Below are positions 7,137 to 14,483 of a stretch of 64,000 bases of DNA, one piece after another. The translations under genes and the position numbers were made by a program. Each line of letters opens with the position of its first letter. Positions within the stretch are counted from its first letter, which is position 1. The notes beneath the pieces are model-generated. The model saw nothing but the letters and a program-made list of their open reading frames with translations, was not told where the DNA came from and made no database searches. This DNA is from Desulfosarcina ovata subsp. ovata (GTDB lineage: Bacteria; Desulfobacterota; Desulfobacteria; Desulfobacterales; Desulfosarcinaceae): positions 6,481,724-6,545,723 of the forward strand of contig NZ_AP021879.1 of NCBI RefSeq assembly GCF_009689005.1, in the 5' to 3' direction.

Positions 7137-9275
7137 ATGGTTGCACCAAAACCCATTTCATTAAAGGCATTGAACTATCAACGCCCTGAAACCCACCGGG
7201 GATACACGGATCACTTTCTTGACATCGATCTGTCCGTGCCGACGATTGCCATCGGTACCATCGATACCAAAATCAAACAGACATTTATCGGCGGCAAAGG
7301 ATTCGATCTGTGGCTGCTCTGGCAGGCGGTCAGCGGCCAGACCCGTTGGAATGACCCTCAAAATGCCATCTGCATCGCTTCCGGTCCCATGGGCGGAACC
7401 CCTTCCTTCCCCGGTTCCGGCAAAAGCATCGTGACGGCCATTTCGCCGCTTACCGGGTCGGTGATTGATTCCAATGTGGGCGGTTATTTCGGTCCCTACT
7501 TGAAGTTTTCGGGGTTCGATGCCCTGCGGATCACCGGCAAGTCCGCAGGCGACACGGTCATTTTTATCGACGGAGTGGCCGGTAAAATCGAGATCCTCTC
7601 CATGACCGGGTTGCCATCCGACGCCTATGCCCTTTCCGACATGCTTTCGCAGCATTTCGCAGCGGACAAGAAGACCGGTGTCTCGGTGGTCTCCAGTGGA
7701 CCGGGGGCGGCGAACACCCGGATCGGCTGCCTCAATTTTTCCTGGTATGACAATGGCCGCGGCCGGGTGCGGTATAAACAGGCCGGTCGCGGGGGGATTG
7801 GAACGGTATTCGCCGACAAGGGACTTAAGGCCGTGGTCGCCCGCTGGGAGCAGGTCTCGCTGAAAACGAACCGGCCGGCCGACCTGGAAGCGGTCAGGGC
7901 CGTGGCCAAGAGGTACGCCCGTGAGATTGTCGAGTTGGATCCCAAGCAGAATGAAATGGCCCGTATCGGTACCACGCATCTGGTGCCGATCATGAACGAC
8001 TTTGATTTGCTGCCGACCAATAACTTCCAGTACGGCTCCCATCCGGCTGCGGCGCTGATCGGCCGCGAAGCGTTTGAAAAACTCTTCGACCCGGGATTCG
8101 ACGGTTGCTGGAAGGGGTGCACCGTGGCCTGTGCCCATGGGGTCCGGGATTTTGTGCCCTTTACCGGTGCCTACAAAGGATGCAAGGTCTTTGTGGACGG
8201 ACCGGAGTACGAAACCATCGCTGGTTGCGGTTCCAACCTGGGCATTTTCGATCCCTTCACGATTCTGGAGATGAATTTTTACTGCGATACCTATGGGCTG
8301 GATACGATCAGTGTGGGCACGGCGATTGCCTTTGCCATGGAGTGTTTCGAACGGGGGCTGATCAACCGTGACCACACCGGAGGCATGGATCTCTCCTTCG
8401 GCAACCGGTTGAACGCTTTGGAACTGGTTCACCAGATGGCCGCCGGCACGGGGTTCGGCACCATTGTGGGGCAGGGCGTCCGCCGCATGAAGGCCATCTT
8501 TGCCGAGCGCTTCGGTGCCGATCCGGCCATGCTGAAGGACATCGGCATGGAATCCAAGGGGTTGGAGTTTTCCGAATATATGACCAAGGAATCGCTGGCC
8601 CAGCAGGGGGGGTACGGATTGGCCCTCAAAGGCCCTCAACACGACGAAGCCTGGCTGATTTTTCTGGATATGGTGCATAATTTCATGCCTACCTTCGAAC
8701 AGAAGGCCGAGGCCCTGCATTGGTTCCCCATGGTCCGAACCTGGTTCGGTCTGTGCGGCCTGTGCAAGCTGCCCTGGAACGACATTGTTCCCGAAGACAA
8801 CAAAGCGACCCCGGAACCGGCCAAGGTCATGAAGCACGTCGGTTGGTATGCCGACTACTATACAGCGGTGACCGGCAACAACGCCACTCCGGAAGATCTC
8901 ATCACCATGAGCGAGACGGTTTACAATTATCAGCGCATCTTCAGCCTTAAAATGGGGTATGGCACCCGTGAACACGATACATTGCCCTATCGCGCCGTCG
9001 GCCCGGTTACCGTTGAAGAGTACGAGTCCCGCCAGGAGCGCTATGACCGCCAGCTGACCGAAACCCATCAGGTGGATATCGCCGGTAAGGACACTCCCTG
9101 GAAAGTGGCCGCGTTGCGCAGCCGGCGTGAGGCCCGCTACGAGACCCTCAAGGATGCGGTTTACAAGCGCCGCGGCTGGACCGATCGGGGAATCCCCACG
9201 GTGGCTACGGTCAAACGCCTAGGAATCGATTTCCCGGATGTCCTGGCGGTACTGGCGGAAAACGGCGTGACCTAG
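7137..9275 (+). CDS. aor: aldehyde:ferredoxin oxidoreductase (tungsten-type)
   Basis: Oxidises aldehydes to carboxylates, or the reverse, with ferredoxin as partner, using a tungsten bis-pterin cofactor and one [4Fe-4S] cluster. At 712 residues it is longer than the roughly 600-residue archaeal prototype, with extra sequence at both ends. Evidence: the N-terminal GGKGFDLWLLW and ASGPMGGT motifs, the GPGAANTRIGC segment, the cluster ligands Cys324, Cys328 and Cys332 (CWKGCTVAC), and a distal ligand at Cys540 or Cys543 (CGLCKLPW). AAGGAGG precedes the ATG. The TAG stop sits on the boundary of a truncated miniature element: T and A come from the target site and G from the element. A ThiS/MoaD-like gene follows, as often seen for AOR family members. 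Confidence 0.93.
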   Translation: MVAPKPISLKALNYQRPETHRGYTDHFLDIDLSVPTIAIGTIDTKIKQTFIGGKGFDLWLLWQAVSGQTRWNDPQNAICIASGPMGGTPSFPGSGKSIVTAISPLTGSVIDSNVGGYFGPYLKFSGFDALRITGKSAGDTVIFIDGVAGKIEILSMTGLPSDAYALSDMLSQHFAADKKTGVSVVSSGPGAANTRIGCLNFSWYDNGRGRVRYKQAGRGGIGTVFADKGLKAVVARWEQVSLKTNRPADLEAVRAVAKRYAREIVELDPKQNEMARIGTTHLVPIMNDFDLLPTNNFQYGSHPAAALIGREAFEKLFDPGFDGCWKGCTVACAHGVRDFVPFTGAYKGCKVFVDGPEYETIAGCGSNLGIFDPFTILEMNFYCDTYGLDTISVGTAIAFAMECFERGLINRDHTGGMDLSFGNRLNALELVHQMAAGTGFGTIVGQGVRRMKAIFAERFGADPAMLKDIGMESKGLEFSEYMTKESLAQQGGYGLALKGPQHDEAWLIFLDMVHNFMPTFEQKAEALHWFPMVRTWFGLCGLCKLPWNDIVPEDNKATPEPAKVMKHVGWYADYYTAVTGNNATPEDLITMSETVYNYQRIFSLKMGYGTREHDTLPYRAVGPVTVEEYESRQERYDRQLTETHQVDIAGKDTPWKVAALRSRREARYETLKDAVYKRRGWTDRGIPTVATVKRLGIDFPDVLAVLAENGVT

Positions 9276-9368
9276 TGCCCATCCAGAAATGGCCAATTTG
9301 CCCGATATCTTTGTTGCGCGAAAAATTTTATCCTCGGAATATCAACCATATGCCTGTGGTAAAGTTTT
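9275..9368. mobile_element. truncated miniature inverted-repeat element, family 1 copy A
   Basis: About 93 bp starting at the G of the aor stop codon match the left two-thirds of the complete element at 13279-13419 with few differences, including ATCCTCGGAATATCAACCAT. Homology stops near the shared CTGTGGTAAA, so the right inverted end is missing. The element contributes the G of TAG for aor and the ATG at 9350 used by the next gene. Confidence 0.85.
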
Positions 9369-9580
9369 GGGATGGTGCCGAGATGATTACCGTCGATGAC
9401 AGACCGATGCCCTGGCATGCCGGGATGTGTGTGGCCGATCTGCTGGCCGGCCTGCCCGATGGTCACCTTTACGCCGTGGTAAAGATGGACGGCCGGCTGA
9501 TCGGCCGGCCCCGGTTTGCCGGAACCCAGGTACCCGATGGCGCCCGAATCGATCTCATTCCCATGATTGCCGGTGGCTGA
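9350..9580 (+). CDS. ThiS/MoaD-like ubiquitin-fold sulfur carrier
   Basis: A 76-residue beta-grasp protein ending in the diagnostic C-terminal Gly-Gly (IPMIAGG), the site of adenylation and thiocarboxylation in ThiS/MoaD proteins. Strand motifs VTVDDRPM-like (MITVDDRPMPW), VADLLAGLP and AVVKMDGRLI fit the fold. Position directly after an aldehyde oxidoreductase suggests a role in tungsten-pterin cofactor synthesis. Its ATG at 9350 and residues 1-5 (MPVVK) are encoded by the truncated repeat element. A GTG at 9275, overlapping the aor TAG, is in frame and would add 25 residues, allowing coupled translation. The original N-terminus may have been replaced by the element. Confidence 0.72.
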   Translation: MPVVKFWDGAEMITVDDRPMPWHAGMCVADLLAGLPDGHLYAVVKMDGRLIGRPRFAGTQVPDGARIDLIPMIAGG

Positions 9581-9745
9581 CACAGATTTGAATCAACGCC
9601 GGATCGCCCGTGCGAACGATGCTGCCGGCGGTTGCAGGAAGCCATCCATGGATAGGTCATTGACGGTTGTAAGAGCGGACTATGCCCGCGAAAAACAGAA
9701 AAACGGTCCAATTGCGGTTGCTCCGATCCAACCCTATGAAAAAAC

Positions 9746-9775
9746 TTGACGTATCGGAACAAAAGGTCGTATTTT
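9746..9775 (+). promoter_or_regulatory. candidate sigma-70-type promoter for yggT-divIVA
   Basis: TTGACG at 9746-9751 and TATTTT at 9770-9775 are separated by 18 bp in an AT-rich stretch after 165 bp without a gene. They lie 78 bp before the yggT start. No operator is visible. Confidence 0.4.
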
Positions 9776-9852
9776 TTGCATGCTGTTAATTCGTCAATGC
9801 ATGCGGTCTGCCATGCAGCACCGATTTCCCTTACCGATGAGGATGATATTTG

Positions 9853-10152
9853 ATGTATATTGTGGGCTACTTTTTTATGGCCGCGGCCAAAGTCATGGAT
9901 GTGGTGCTGCTTTTTTTCATGTGGCTGGTGATTTTTCGTGCCATTTTGTCCTGGGTCAATCCGGACCCTTATAATGCCATCGTACGCTTTATTCACAATG
10001 CCACCGAACCGGTGCTCTATCCAATCCGCGCCAAGCTGCCGATAAACTATGGCGGGATCGATTTTTCGCCCGTCGTCGTTTTTCTGGTGATTATTTTTTT
10101 ACGGACATTTGTGGTCAACAGCCTGTTGCGTATGGCGGCCTCACTGATCTGA
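9853..10152 (+). CDS. YggT-family membrane protein
   Basis: A 99-residue inner-membrane protein with two hydrophobic segments (VMDVVLLFFMWLVIFRAILSW and SPVVVFLVIIFLRTFVVNSLL) and the family pattern SWVNP...FIHNATEPVLYPIRAKLP...GGIDFSPVVV. YggT proteins (YlmG in Gram-positives) are linked to division or osmotic stress, and their genes commonly precede divIVA, as here. GAGGATGA lies upstream of the ATG; a TTG one codon earlier is also possible. Confidence 0.88.
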   Translation: MYIVGYFFMAAAKVMDVVLLFFMWLVIFRAILSWVNPDPYNAIVRFIHNATEPVLYPIRAKLPINYGGIDFSPVVVFLVIIFLRTFVVNSLLRMAASLI

Positions 10153-10328
10153 GGGCGACCAAAAACGGGATGGGTCCCATTATTTTTCAATAGTTCCGGC
10201 CACGGCGCTTTCGCCGAAATAACCCGAGATCGTCGGTGTTCTCCGAGCTTCACCATATCCGGTAATCATTAAAATTGCATTTTTTTGTTATTCCATCACC
10301 CTAACCTGCCGATAACAGGATCGTTGTC

Positions 10329-10826
10329 ATGAAACTTACGCCTTTGGACATTCAGCAGCAGCAATTCAAGGTCCGTTTCCGCGGCTTTGACGTACGTGAG
10401 GTGGATCGGTTCCTCGAACAGACGGCCGATGCTTTTGCGTCACTCCAGGAAACCGCCAAACGCCAGGAGGAGGAGATTCGTCGGCTCAAGTTGGAAAAAC
10501 AGGGGTACAAGGAGCGCGAGGAGACCTTCAAACGGGCCATGCTCAATTCCCAGAAGGTACTCGAACAGATGAAGGACAACGCCCGCAAATCGGCGGAGAT
10601 TATTATTGCCGATGCTGAGGTCAAAGCGGAGAAAATCCTCAATCGCGCCCATGGCCGGCTCTCCCAGCTCCATGAGGATATCGCTGAACTCAAACGTCAG
10701 CGCGTCCAGATCGAGGTTCAGATCCAGTCCATCATTGATGCGCATACCAAGCTGCTTGAGATCGGCAAGGAAGGAATGGATGCCATGGACGCCGAAGACA
10801 CCAAAATCAAGCTGCTCAATCAATAG
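10329..10826 (+). CDS. divIVA: DivIVA-domain coiled-coil protein
   Basis: A 165-residue protein with the DivIVA N-terminal lipid-binding region (LTPLDIQQQQFKVRFRGFDVREVDRFLEQ, residues 3-31) followed by coiled coil to about residue 150, rich in Glu, Lys and Arg. DivIVA proteins sense negatively curved membrane and recruit division or polar factors. In Desulfobacterota it usually travels with yggT, and here the two are separated by 176 bp. It may share a transcript with the PilT genes downstream, since the gap to the next gene is only 77 bp. Whether it acts in division or polar placement of pili cannot be read from sequence. Confidence 0.88.
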   Translation: MKLTPLDIQQQQFKVRFRGFDVREVDRFLEQTADAFASLQETAKRQEEEIRRLKLEKQGYKEREETFKRAMLNSQKVLEQMKDNARKSAEIIIADAEVKAEKILNRAHGRLSQLHEDIAELKRQRVQIEVQIQSIIDAHTKLLEIGKEGMDAMDAEDTKIKLLNQ

Positions 10827-10903
10827 CAGCGGCGTCGGCCGTCAAGGGCGTGTACCGGATTCCAGCGGCAATCCACATTTGTGTCCCCCATCAGGAGAAC
10901 TGT

Positions 10904-11986
10904 ATGGCCAAAATCGATGCCTTTTTCAAACTCATGCACGAGCAGAATGCATCTGACCTCCATTTGCTATCGGGCCAGCCACCGGCCCTGCGGATTCACG
11001 GTGACATCGAGCGGGTAAAGTACAAAGTGCTGGATAACGACGACTTGCGCAAGATGCTTTACGAGATCACGCCTGAAGACAAGATCAAACACTTTGAAGA
11101 GACCGGCGATGTGGATTTCGGTTATGAAATTCCCGGCCTGGCCCGTTACCGGGCCAATTATTTCATGCAAAAAAATGGCCTCGGAGCCGTTTTCCGGGAA
11201 ATTCCCAGTGCGATTCTGACCGCCGAGCAGCTGGGGTTGCCGCCGGTCATGTCCAAGCTGGCGTCGCTTCCCAGGGGGCTGGTTATTGTTACCGGGCCCA
11301 CCGGGTCCGGTAAATCCACCACCCTGGCGGCAATCCTTGATGTGGCCAACCGCACCCGCAGCGATCATATCATTACCATCGAGGACCCCATCGAATTTGT
11401 TCACAAAAGCCGTGGCTGTCTGGTCAACCACCGCGAGGTGGGCCTACATACCAAGTCATTTAGCGCAGCCCTGCGTGGTGCCCTGCGCGAGGACCCGGAT
11501 ATCATTCTGGTGGGCGAAATGCGTGATCTGGAGACCATTTCACTGGCCATCGAAGCCAGTGCCACCGGACACTTGGTGTTCGGTACGCTGCACACCACCA
11601 GTGCACCCAAGACCGTGGACCGTATCGTGGAGGTTTTTCCCGCCCAGGAGCAGGCCCAGATTCGTTCCACCCTGGCAGATGGTATCCGGGCGATTATCTC
11701 CCAGACCCTGTTCAAGCGGATTGACAAAAAAGGACGGGTGCCGGCCCTGGAGATTCTCATTGCCACGCCAGCGGTGCGCAACCTGATCCGCGAGGCCAAA
11801 TCCCACCAGCTGCCGTCCATGATGCAGACCGGCAAGAAGTACGGCATGCAACTGCTTGACGATGCCATCATGGATCTCTACAACAAAGGGCGCATTTCTG
11901 CCGATGATGCCTATACCAAGGCCAATGACAAATCCCGCTTCCGGCCGCTGCTCAAGTCTCCGCCCACCGATTTTACCGAAGCCTGA
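10904..11986 (+). CDS. pilT: PilT-type twitching motility ATPase
   Basis: A 360-residue hexameric secretion ATPase of the PilT/PilU group that powers type IV pilus retraction. Features: N-terminal PAS-like domain (DLHLLSGQPPALRIHGD), Walker A VTGPTGSGKSTTL, Asp box ITIEDPIEFVH, Walker B PDIILVGEMRDLETI and His box GTLHTTSAPKTVDRIVEVFP. The ATG at 10904 is preferred because AGGAGA precedes it; an upstream in-frame GTG would add 18 residues. It is followed 125 bp later by a second, diverged PilT-like gene. No pilin or assembly gene is present in the window. Confidence 0.93.
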   Translation: MAKIDAFFKLMHEQNASDLHLLSGQPPALRIHGDIERVKYKVLDNDDLRKMLYEITPEDKIKHFEETGDVDFGYEIPGLARYRANYFMQKNGLGAVFREIPSAILTAEQLGLPPVMSKLASLPRGLVIVTGPTGSGKSTTLAAILDVANRTRSDHIITIEDPIEFVHKSRGCLVNHREVGLHTKSFSAALRGALREDPDIILVGEMRDLETISLAIEASATGHLVFGTLHTTSAPKTVDRIVEVFPAQEQAQIRSTLADGIRAIISQTLFKRIDKKGRVPALEILIATPAVRNLIREAKSHQLPSMMQTGKKYGMQLLDDAIMDLYNKGRISADDAYTKANDKSRFRPLLKSPPTDFTEA

Positions 11987-12111
11987 CGCGCTTGTGCCTT
12001 CGGTCCGGACCGATTGGGCACCGCTGAGAAATTCACGGGGGGACGCCGAAAGCGGTGTGAAACGATTCAGACCATGACGATGTGACCCGTGGCCGCAATC
12101 AAAGGGGAGCC

Positions 12112-13275
12112 ATGAAAAAGCAGGAAGTCGACCATATTCTGACACGCATGCTCGATTCCCACAGCAACGTGTCCGACCTCAACATTACCGTGGGCAAACC
12201 GTTGCAGGTGGAGAGCAGCGGGGAACTGGTGCCGGTGGACATCAAACCGGAAATCAGGGAACTGAGCCCGTTTCAGACGGAAACCTTTGCCCTTAACCTG
12301 ATCAACCAGGATCGCCGTTTGACCGAAATGCTGATCGAGACCGGTTCCTGTGACCTCTCTTACTCACTGCCCGGCAAAGCCCGTTTTCGGGTCAACATTT
12401 TTTCGCAGACAGGGCATTACTCGATCGTTCTTCGGAAGCTCGAATCCAAGATCCCCACGATTCGCGAACTCAATCTTCCGGATACCTTCTATACGATCGC
12501 CAAGGAACTCAACGGGATTGTTTTTGTCACCGGCTCCACCGGTTCGGGAAAGTCGACGTCGTTGGCTGCGGTTCTGGAGGAGGTCAATGAGGCCCGTTCA
12601 GTGCATGTGGTGACCCTGGAGGATCCCATTGAATACCAGCACCCCCATAAAAAGGCCACCTTCAACCAGCGGGAGTTGGGTGCCGATTTCGATAATTTCC
12701 CCAATGGGTTGCGGGCCGCCTTGCGCCAGGCCCCCAAGGTGATCCTGGTGGGGGAAATGCGCGATCGCGAGACCGTTGAGATTGGCCTCAATGCGGCCGA
12801 AACCGGCCACCTGGTGCTGACCACCCTGCATACCGTGGATGCCGGCCAGACGATCAACCGTATCCTGGGCATGTTTCCCAATGAGGAGGAACGACAGATC
12901 CGGATCCGGCTGGCCGACACGATGCGCTGGATTGTCGGGCAGCGTCTGCTGCCCAAGATTGGCGGTGGACGGGTGGCGGCATTCGAAATACTTGGCACCA
13001 ACCTGCGGGTCAAGGATGCCATCCTGCACGGCGAGAGCGAAGGCAAAACCTTTTACGAGATCATGCAGGCCGGCCGGCCATTCGGGATGACCACATTTGA
13101 CGAGCATATCGTCGGCCTTTACGAGCAAGGCCTGATCACTCAGGAGACCGCCATGACCTATGCCTCCCACAAGGGTGTGGCTGGACGCGGAATCGACCGG
13201 GTCAAAAGTGCGCGCGGCGAATCCACCACCGACATTGACAAGCTTGAGATTGACCGCAGTTATGACAAGGCCTAA
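12112..13275 (+). CDS. second PilT/PilU-like twitching ATPase
   Basis: A 387-residue paralogue of the preceding gene. It has the same order of motifs: Walker A VTGSTGSGKSTSLAAVL, Asp box VTLEDPIEYQHP, Walker B APKVILVGEMRDRETV and His box TTLHTVDAGQTINRILGMFP. The N-terminus differs (SDLNITVGKPLQVESSGELVP) and there is a 40-residue C-terminal extension. By position and divergence it may be the PilU-like partner of PilT, which helps retraction under load, but the PilT/PilU label is tentative. Start at 12112, with GGGGAG just upstream. A complete miniature element begins two bases after its TAA stop. Confidence 0.88.
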   Translation: MKKQEVDHILTRMLDSHSNVSDLNITVGKPLQVESSGELVPVDIKPEIRELSPFQTETFALNLINQDRRLTEMLIETGSCDLSYSLPGKARFRVNIFSQTGHYSIVLRKLESKIPTIRELNLPDTFYTIAKELNGIVFVTGSTGSGKSTSLAAVLEEVNEARSVHVVTLEDPIEYQHPHKKATFNQRELGADFDNFPNGLRAALRQAPKVILVGEMRDRETVEIGLNAAETGHLVLTTLHTVDAGQTINRILGMFPNEEERQIRIRLADTMRWIVGQRLLPKIGGGRVAAFEILGTNLRVKDAILHGESEGKTFYEIMQAGRPFGMTTFDEHIVGLYEQGLITQETAMTYASHKGVAGRGIDRVKSARGESTTDIDKLEIDRSYDKA

Positions 13276-13278
13276 CTA

Positions 13279-13419
13279 GTGTCCATCCAGAAATGACCAA
13301 TTTGCCCGATATCGGCGTTGCGCGAAAAATTTTATCCTCGGAATATCAACCATATGCCTGTGGTAAAATTTTTCGGGCGCCTTGATCTCAACCCAATTTG
13401 CCTATTTCTGGATGGACAC
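13279..13419. mobile_element. complete miniature inverted-repeat element, family 1 copy B
   Basis: A 141-bp non-coding element with perfect inverted ends, GTGTCCATCCAGAAAT and its complement, flanked on both sides by TA (13277-13278 and 13420-13421). A TA target is typical of Tc1/mariner-IS630-type transposition. The interior is itself an imperfect palindrome (GCGCGAAAAATTTTATCC pairing with GGTAAAATTTTTCGGGCGC). It separates the second PilT-like gene from the zinc-ribbon gene. No transposase is encoded, so movement would need one in trans. Copy A at 9275 is a truncated relative. Confidence 0.88.
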
Positions 13420-13469
13420 TAACTAATACCACCGAAGGATGCGACAGGGAAAGGATCGGTTGCAAACCC

Positions 13470-14126
13470 ATGGAAATCATTTGTGAAAGCTGCCAGAGCA
13501 AATTCAGGATTGCCGACGAAAAGCTTCCCAAGGACAAGACCGCTTTCCTGAAATGCCCCAAATGCAGCCACCGGATCAGTGTCCCGCCGGTGGGCAGCCC
13601 TCCGCCACCCGCCAGCGAACCGGACATTGAAGAGGATTTCTTTTCTTTTGATGAAGATGAAGACGACGGCTATGATGCGACGGAGAAACCCTTTGATTTT
13701 GTGGAAGAGGAGGGCAAGACCGCCCTGCTTTGCGAATTGGATCCGGCGATCAAAAAAGCACTGGTGCCGGTGCTGGAAGTCCTCGAATACCATATTACGG
13801 AGGTGAAAAACAGCCGTGAAGCGCTGAAGTCCATGCGTTATCACAGCTATGACCTCATTGCGGTCAACGAGTTTTTTGACACCAAAAATCCGGATGCCAA
13901 CGGTGTGCTGATTTATCTGGAACGGCTCAACATGGTGGTGCGACGGAATATTTTTGTGGTCATGGTGACCAACCGTTTTCGTACCATGGACCACATGGTG
14001 GCCTTTCAGAAGAGTGTCAACATGATTATCAATGTGGACAACATCATCGATTTCGATAAAATCCTGAGACGCGGTCTGGCTGATTTCGGCCTGTTTTATC
14101 AAACGTACAAAGATTGTCTTGAGTAA
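13470..14126 (+). CDS. zinc-ribbon protein with degenerate receiver-like domain
   Basis: A 218-residue cytoplasmic protein. Residues 1-37 form a zinc finger of the MJ0042 type (CESCQSKFRIADEKLP then CPKCSHRI). A Pro-rich then acidic linker (residues about 40-80) leads to a region of about 130 residues that reads like a response-regulator fold: ALLCELDPAIKKALVPVLEV, then SYDLIAVNEFFD, then NIFVVMVTNRFRT and KSVNMIINVDNIIDFDKIL. The usual phospho-acceptor Asp and acidic pocket are not obvious, so it may be a pseudo-receiver. Function unknown. I place the start at 13470, where the ribbon begins. It is bracketed by two unrelated miniature elements, and the second starts in its stop codon. Confidence 0.7.
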   Translation: MEIICESCQSKFRIADEKLPKDKTAFLKCPKCSHRISVPPVGSPPPPASEPDIEEDFFSFDEDEDDGYDATEKPFDFVEEEGKTALLCELDPAIKKALVPVLEVLEYHITEVKNSREALKSMRYHSYDLIAVNEFFDTKNPDANGVLIYLERLNMVVRRNIFVVMVTNRFRTMDHMVAFQKSVNMIINVDNIIDFDKILRRGLADFGLFYQTYKDCLE

Positions 14127-14286
14127 GGTTGCCGGAAATAAATAATTCCTCCATCCTGCTTGTCTTTGTGCCCGTCTACCGCGTGGCCGCCACCGGCACA
14201 TATTCCCGATATGCACCGGTGACGGCGCCTTGTTGACGACCCCAAATCCATCGCGATCTGGGGGAATTATTTATTTCCGGCAACCT
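14126..14286. mobile_element. miniature inverted-repeat element, family 2
   Basis: A 161-bp element whose ends, 14126-14149 and 14263-14286, are perfect 24-bp inverted repeats (core GCCGGAAATAAATAATTCC). The centre carries a second palindrome, ACCGGCACATATTCCCG with ATATGCACCGGT. TAA occurs at both borders (14124-14126 and 14286-14288), consistent with a 2-3 bp target duplication that kept the upstream gene's TAA stop. No coding capacity. Confidence 0.85.
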
Positions 14287-14321
14287 AATCCGGGCTTTTC
14301 AAACTGCCTTTAAGGGAAAGC

Positions 14322-14480
14322 ATGTCACCCAAAAGTAAATATACTTGCACGGAATACCGCCAGGAGATGATCTTGCTGGGTCTGAAACGTCAATTGGCCG
14401 ACCCGCAGCTGTCGGATGCGGAACGAATCCGTCTGGCCGAGCGCGTCCGTGAGCTTGAGCAACAGATGGGAATGGATTGA
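14322..14480 (+). CDS. 52-residue protein of unknown function
   Basis: A short gene, MSPKSKYTCTEYRQEMILL..., ending QQMGMD, preceded by AAGGGAAAG at a suitable distance. It is mostly helical and charged, with YRxEMxLLGLKRQL followed by LSDAERIRLAERVRELE, suggesting a helical hairpin. It ends 3 bp before the GTG start of the metallo-hydrolase, so the two are probably co-translated. I do not know a function. The helical composition, ribosome site and tight spacing are the arguments that it is real. Confidence 0.65.
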   Translation: MSPKSKYTCTEYRQEMILLGLKRQLADPQLSDAERIRLAERVRELEQQMGMD

Positions 14481-14483
14481 AGC

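Noticed and set aside
7161-9068. 635-residue open frame opposite the aldehyde oxidoreductase
   Set aside because: Antisense shadow; low-complexity composition and no ribosome site.
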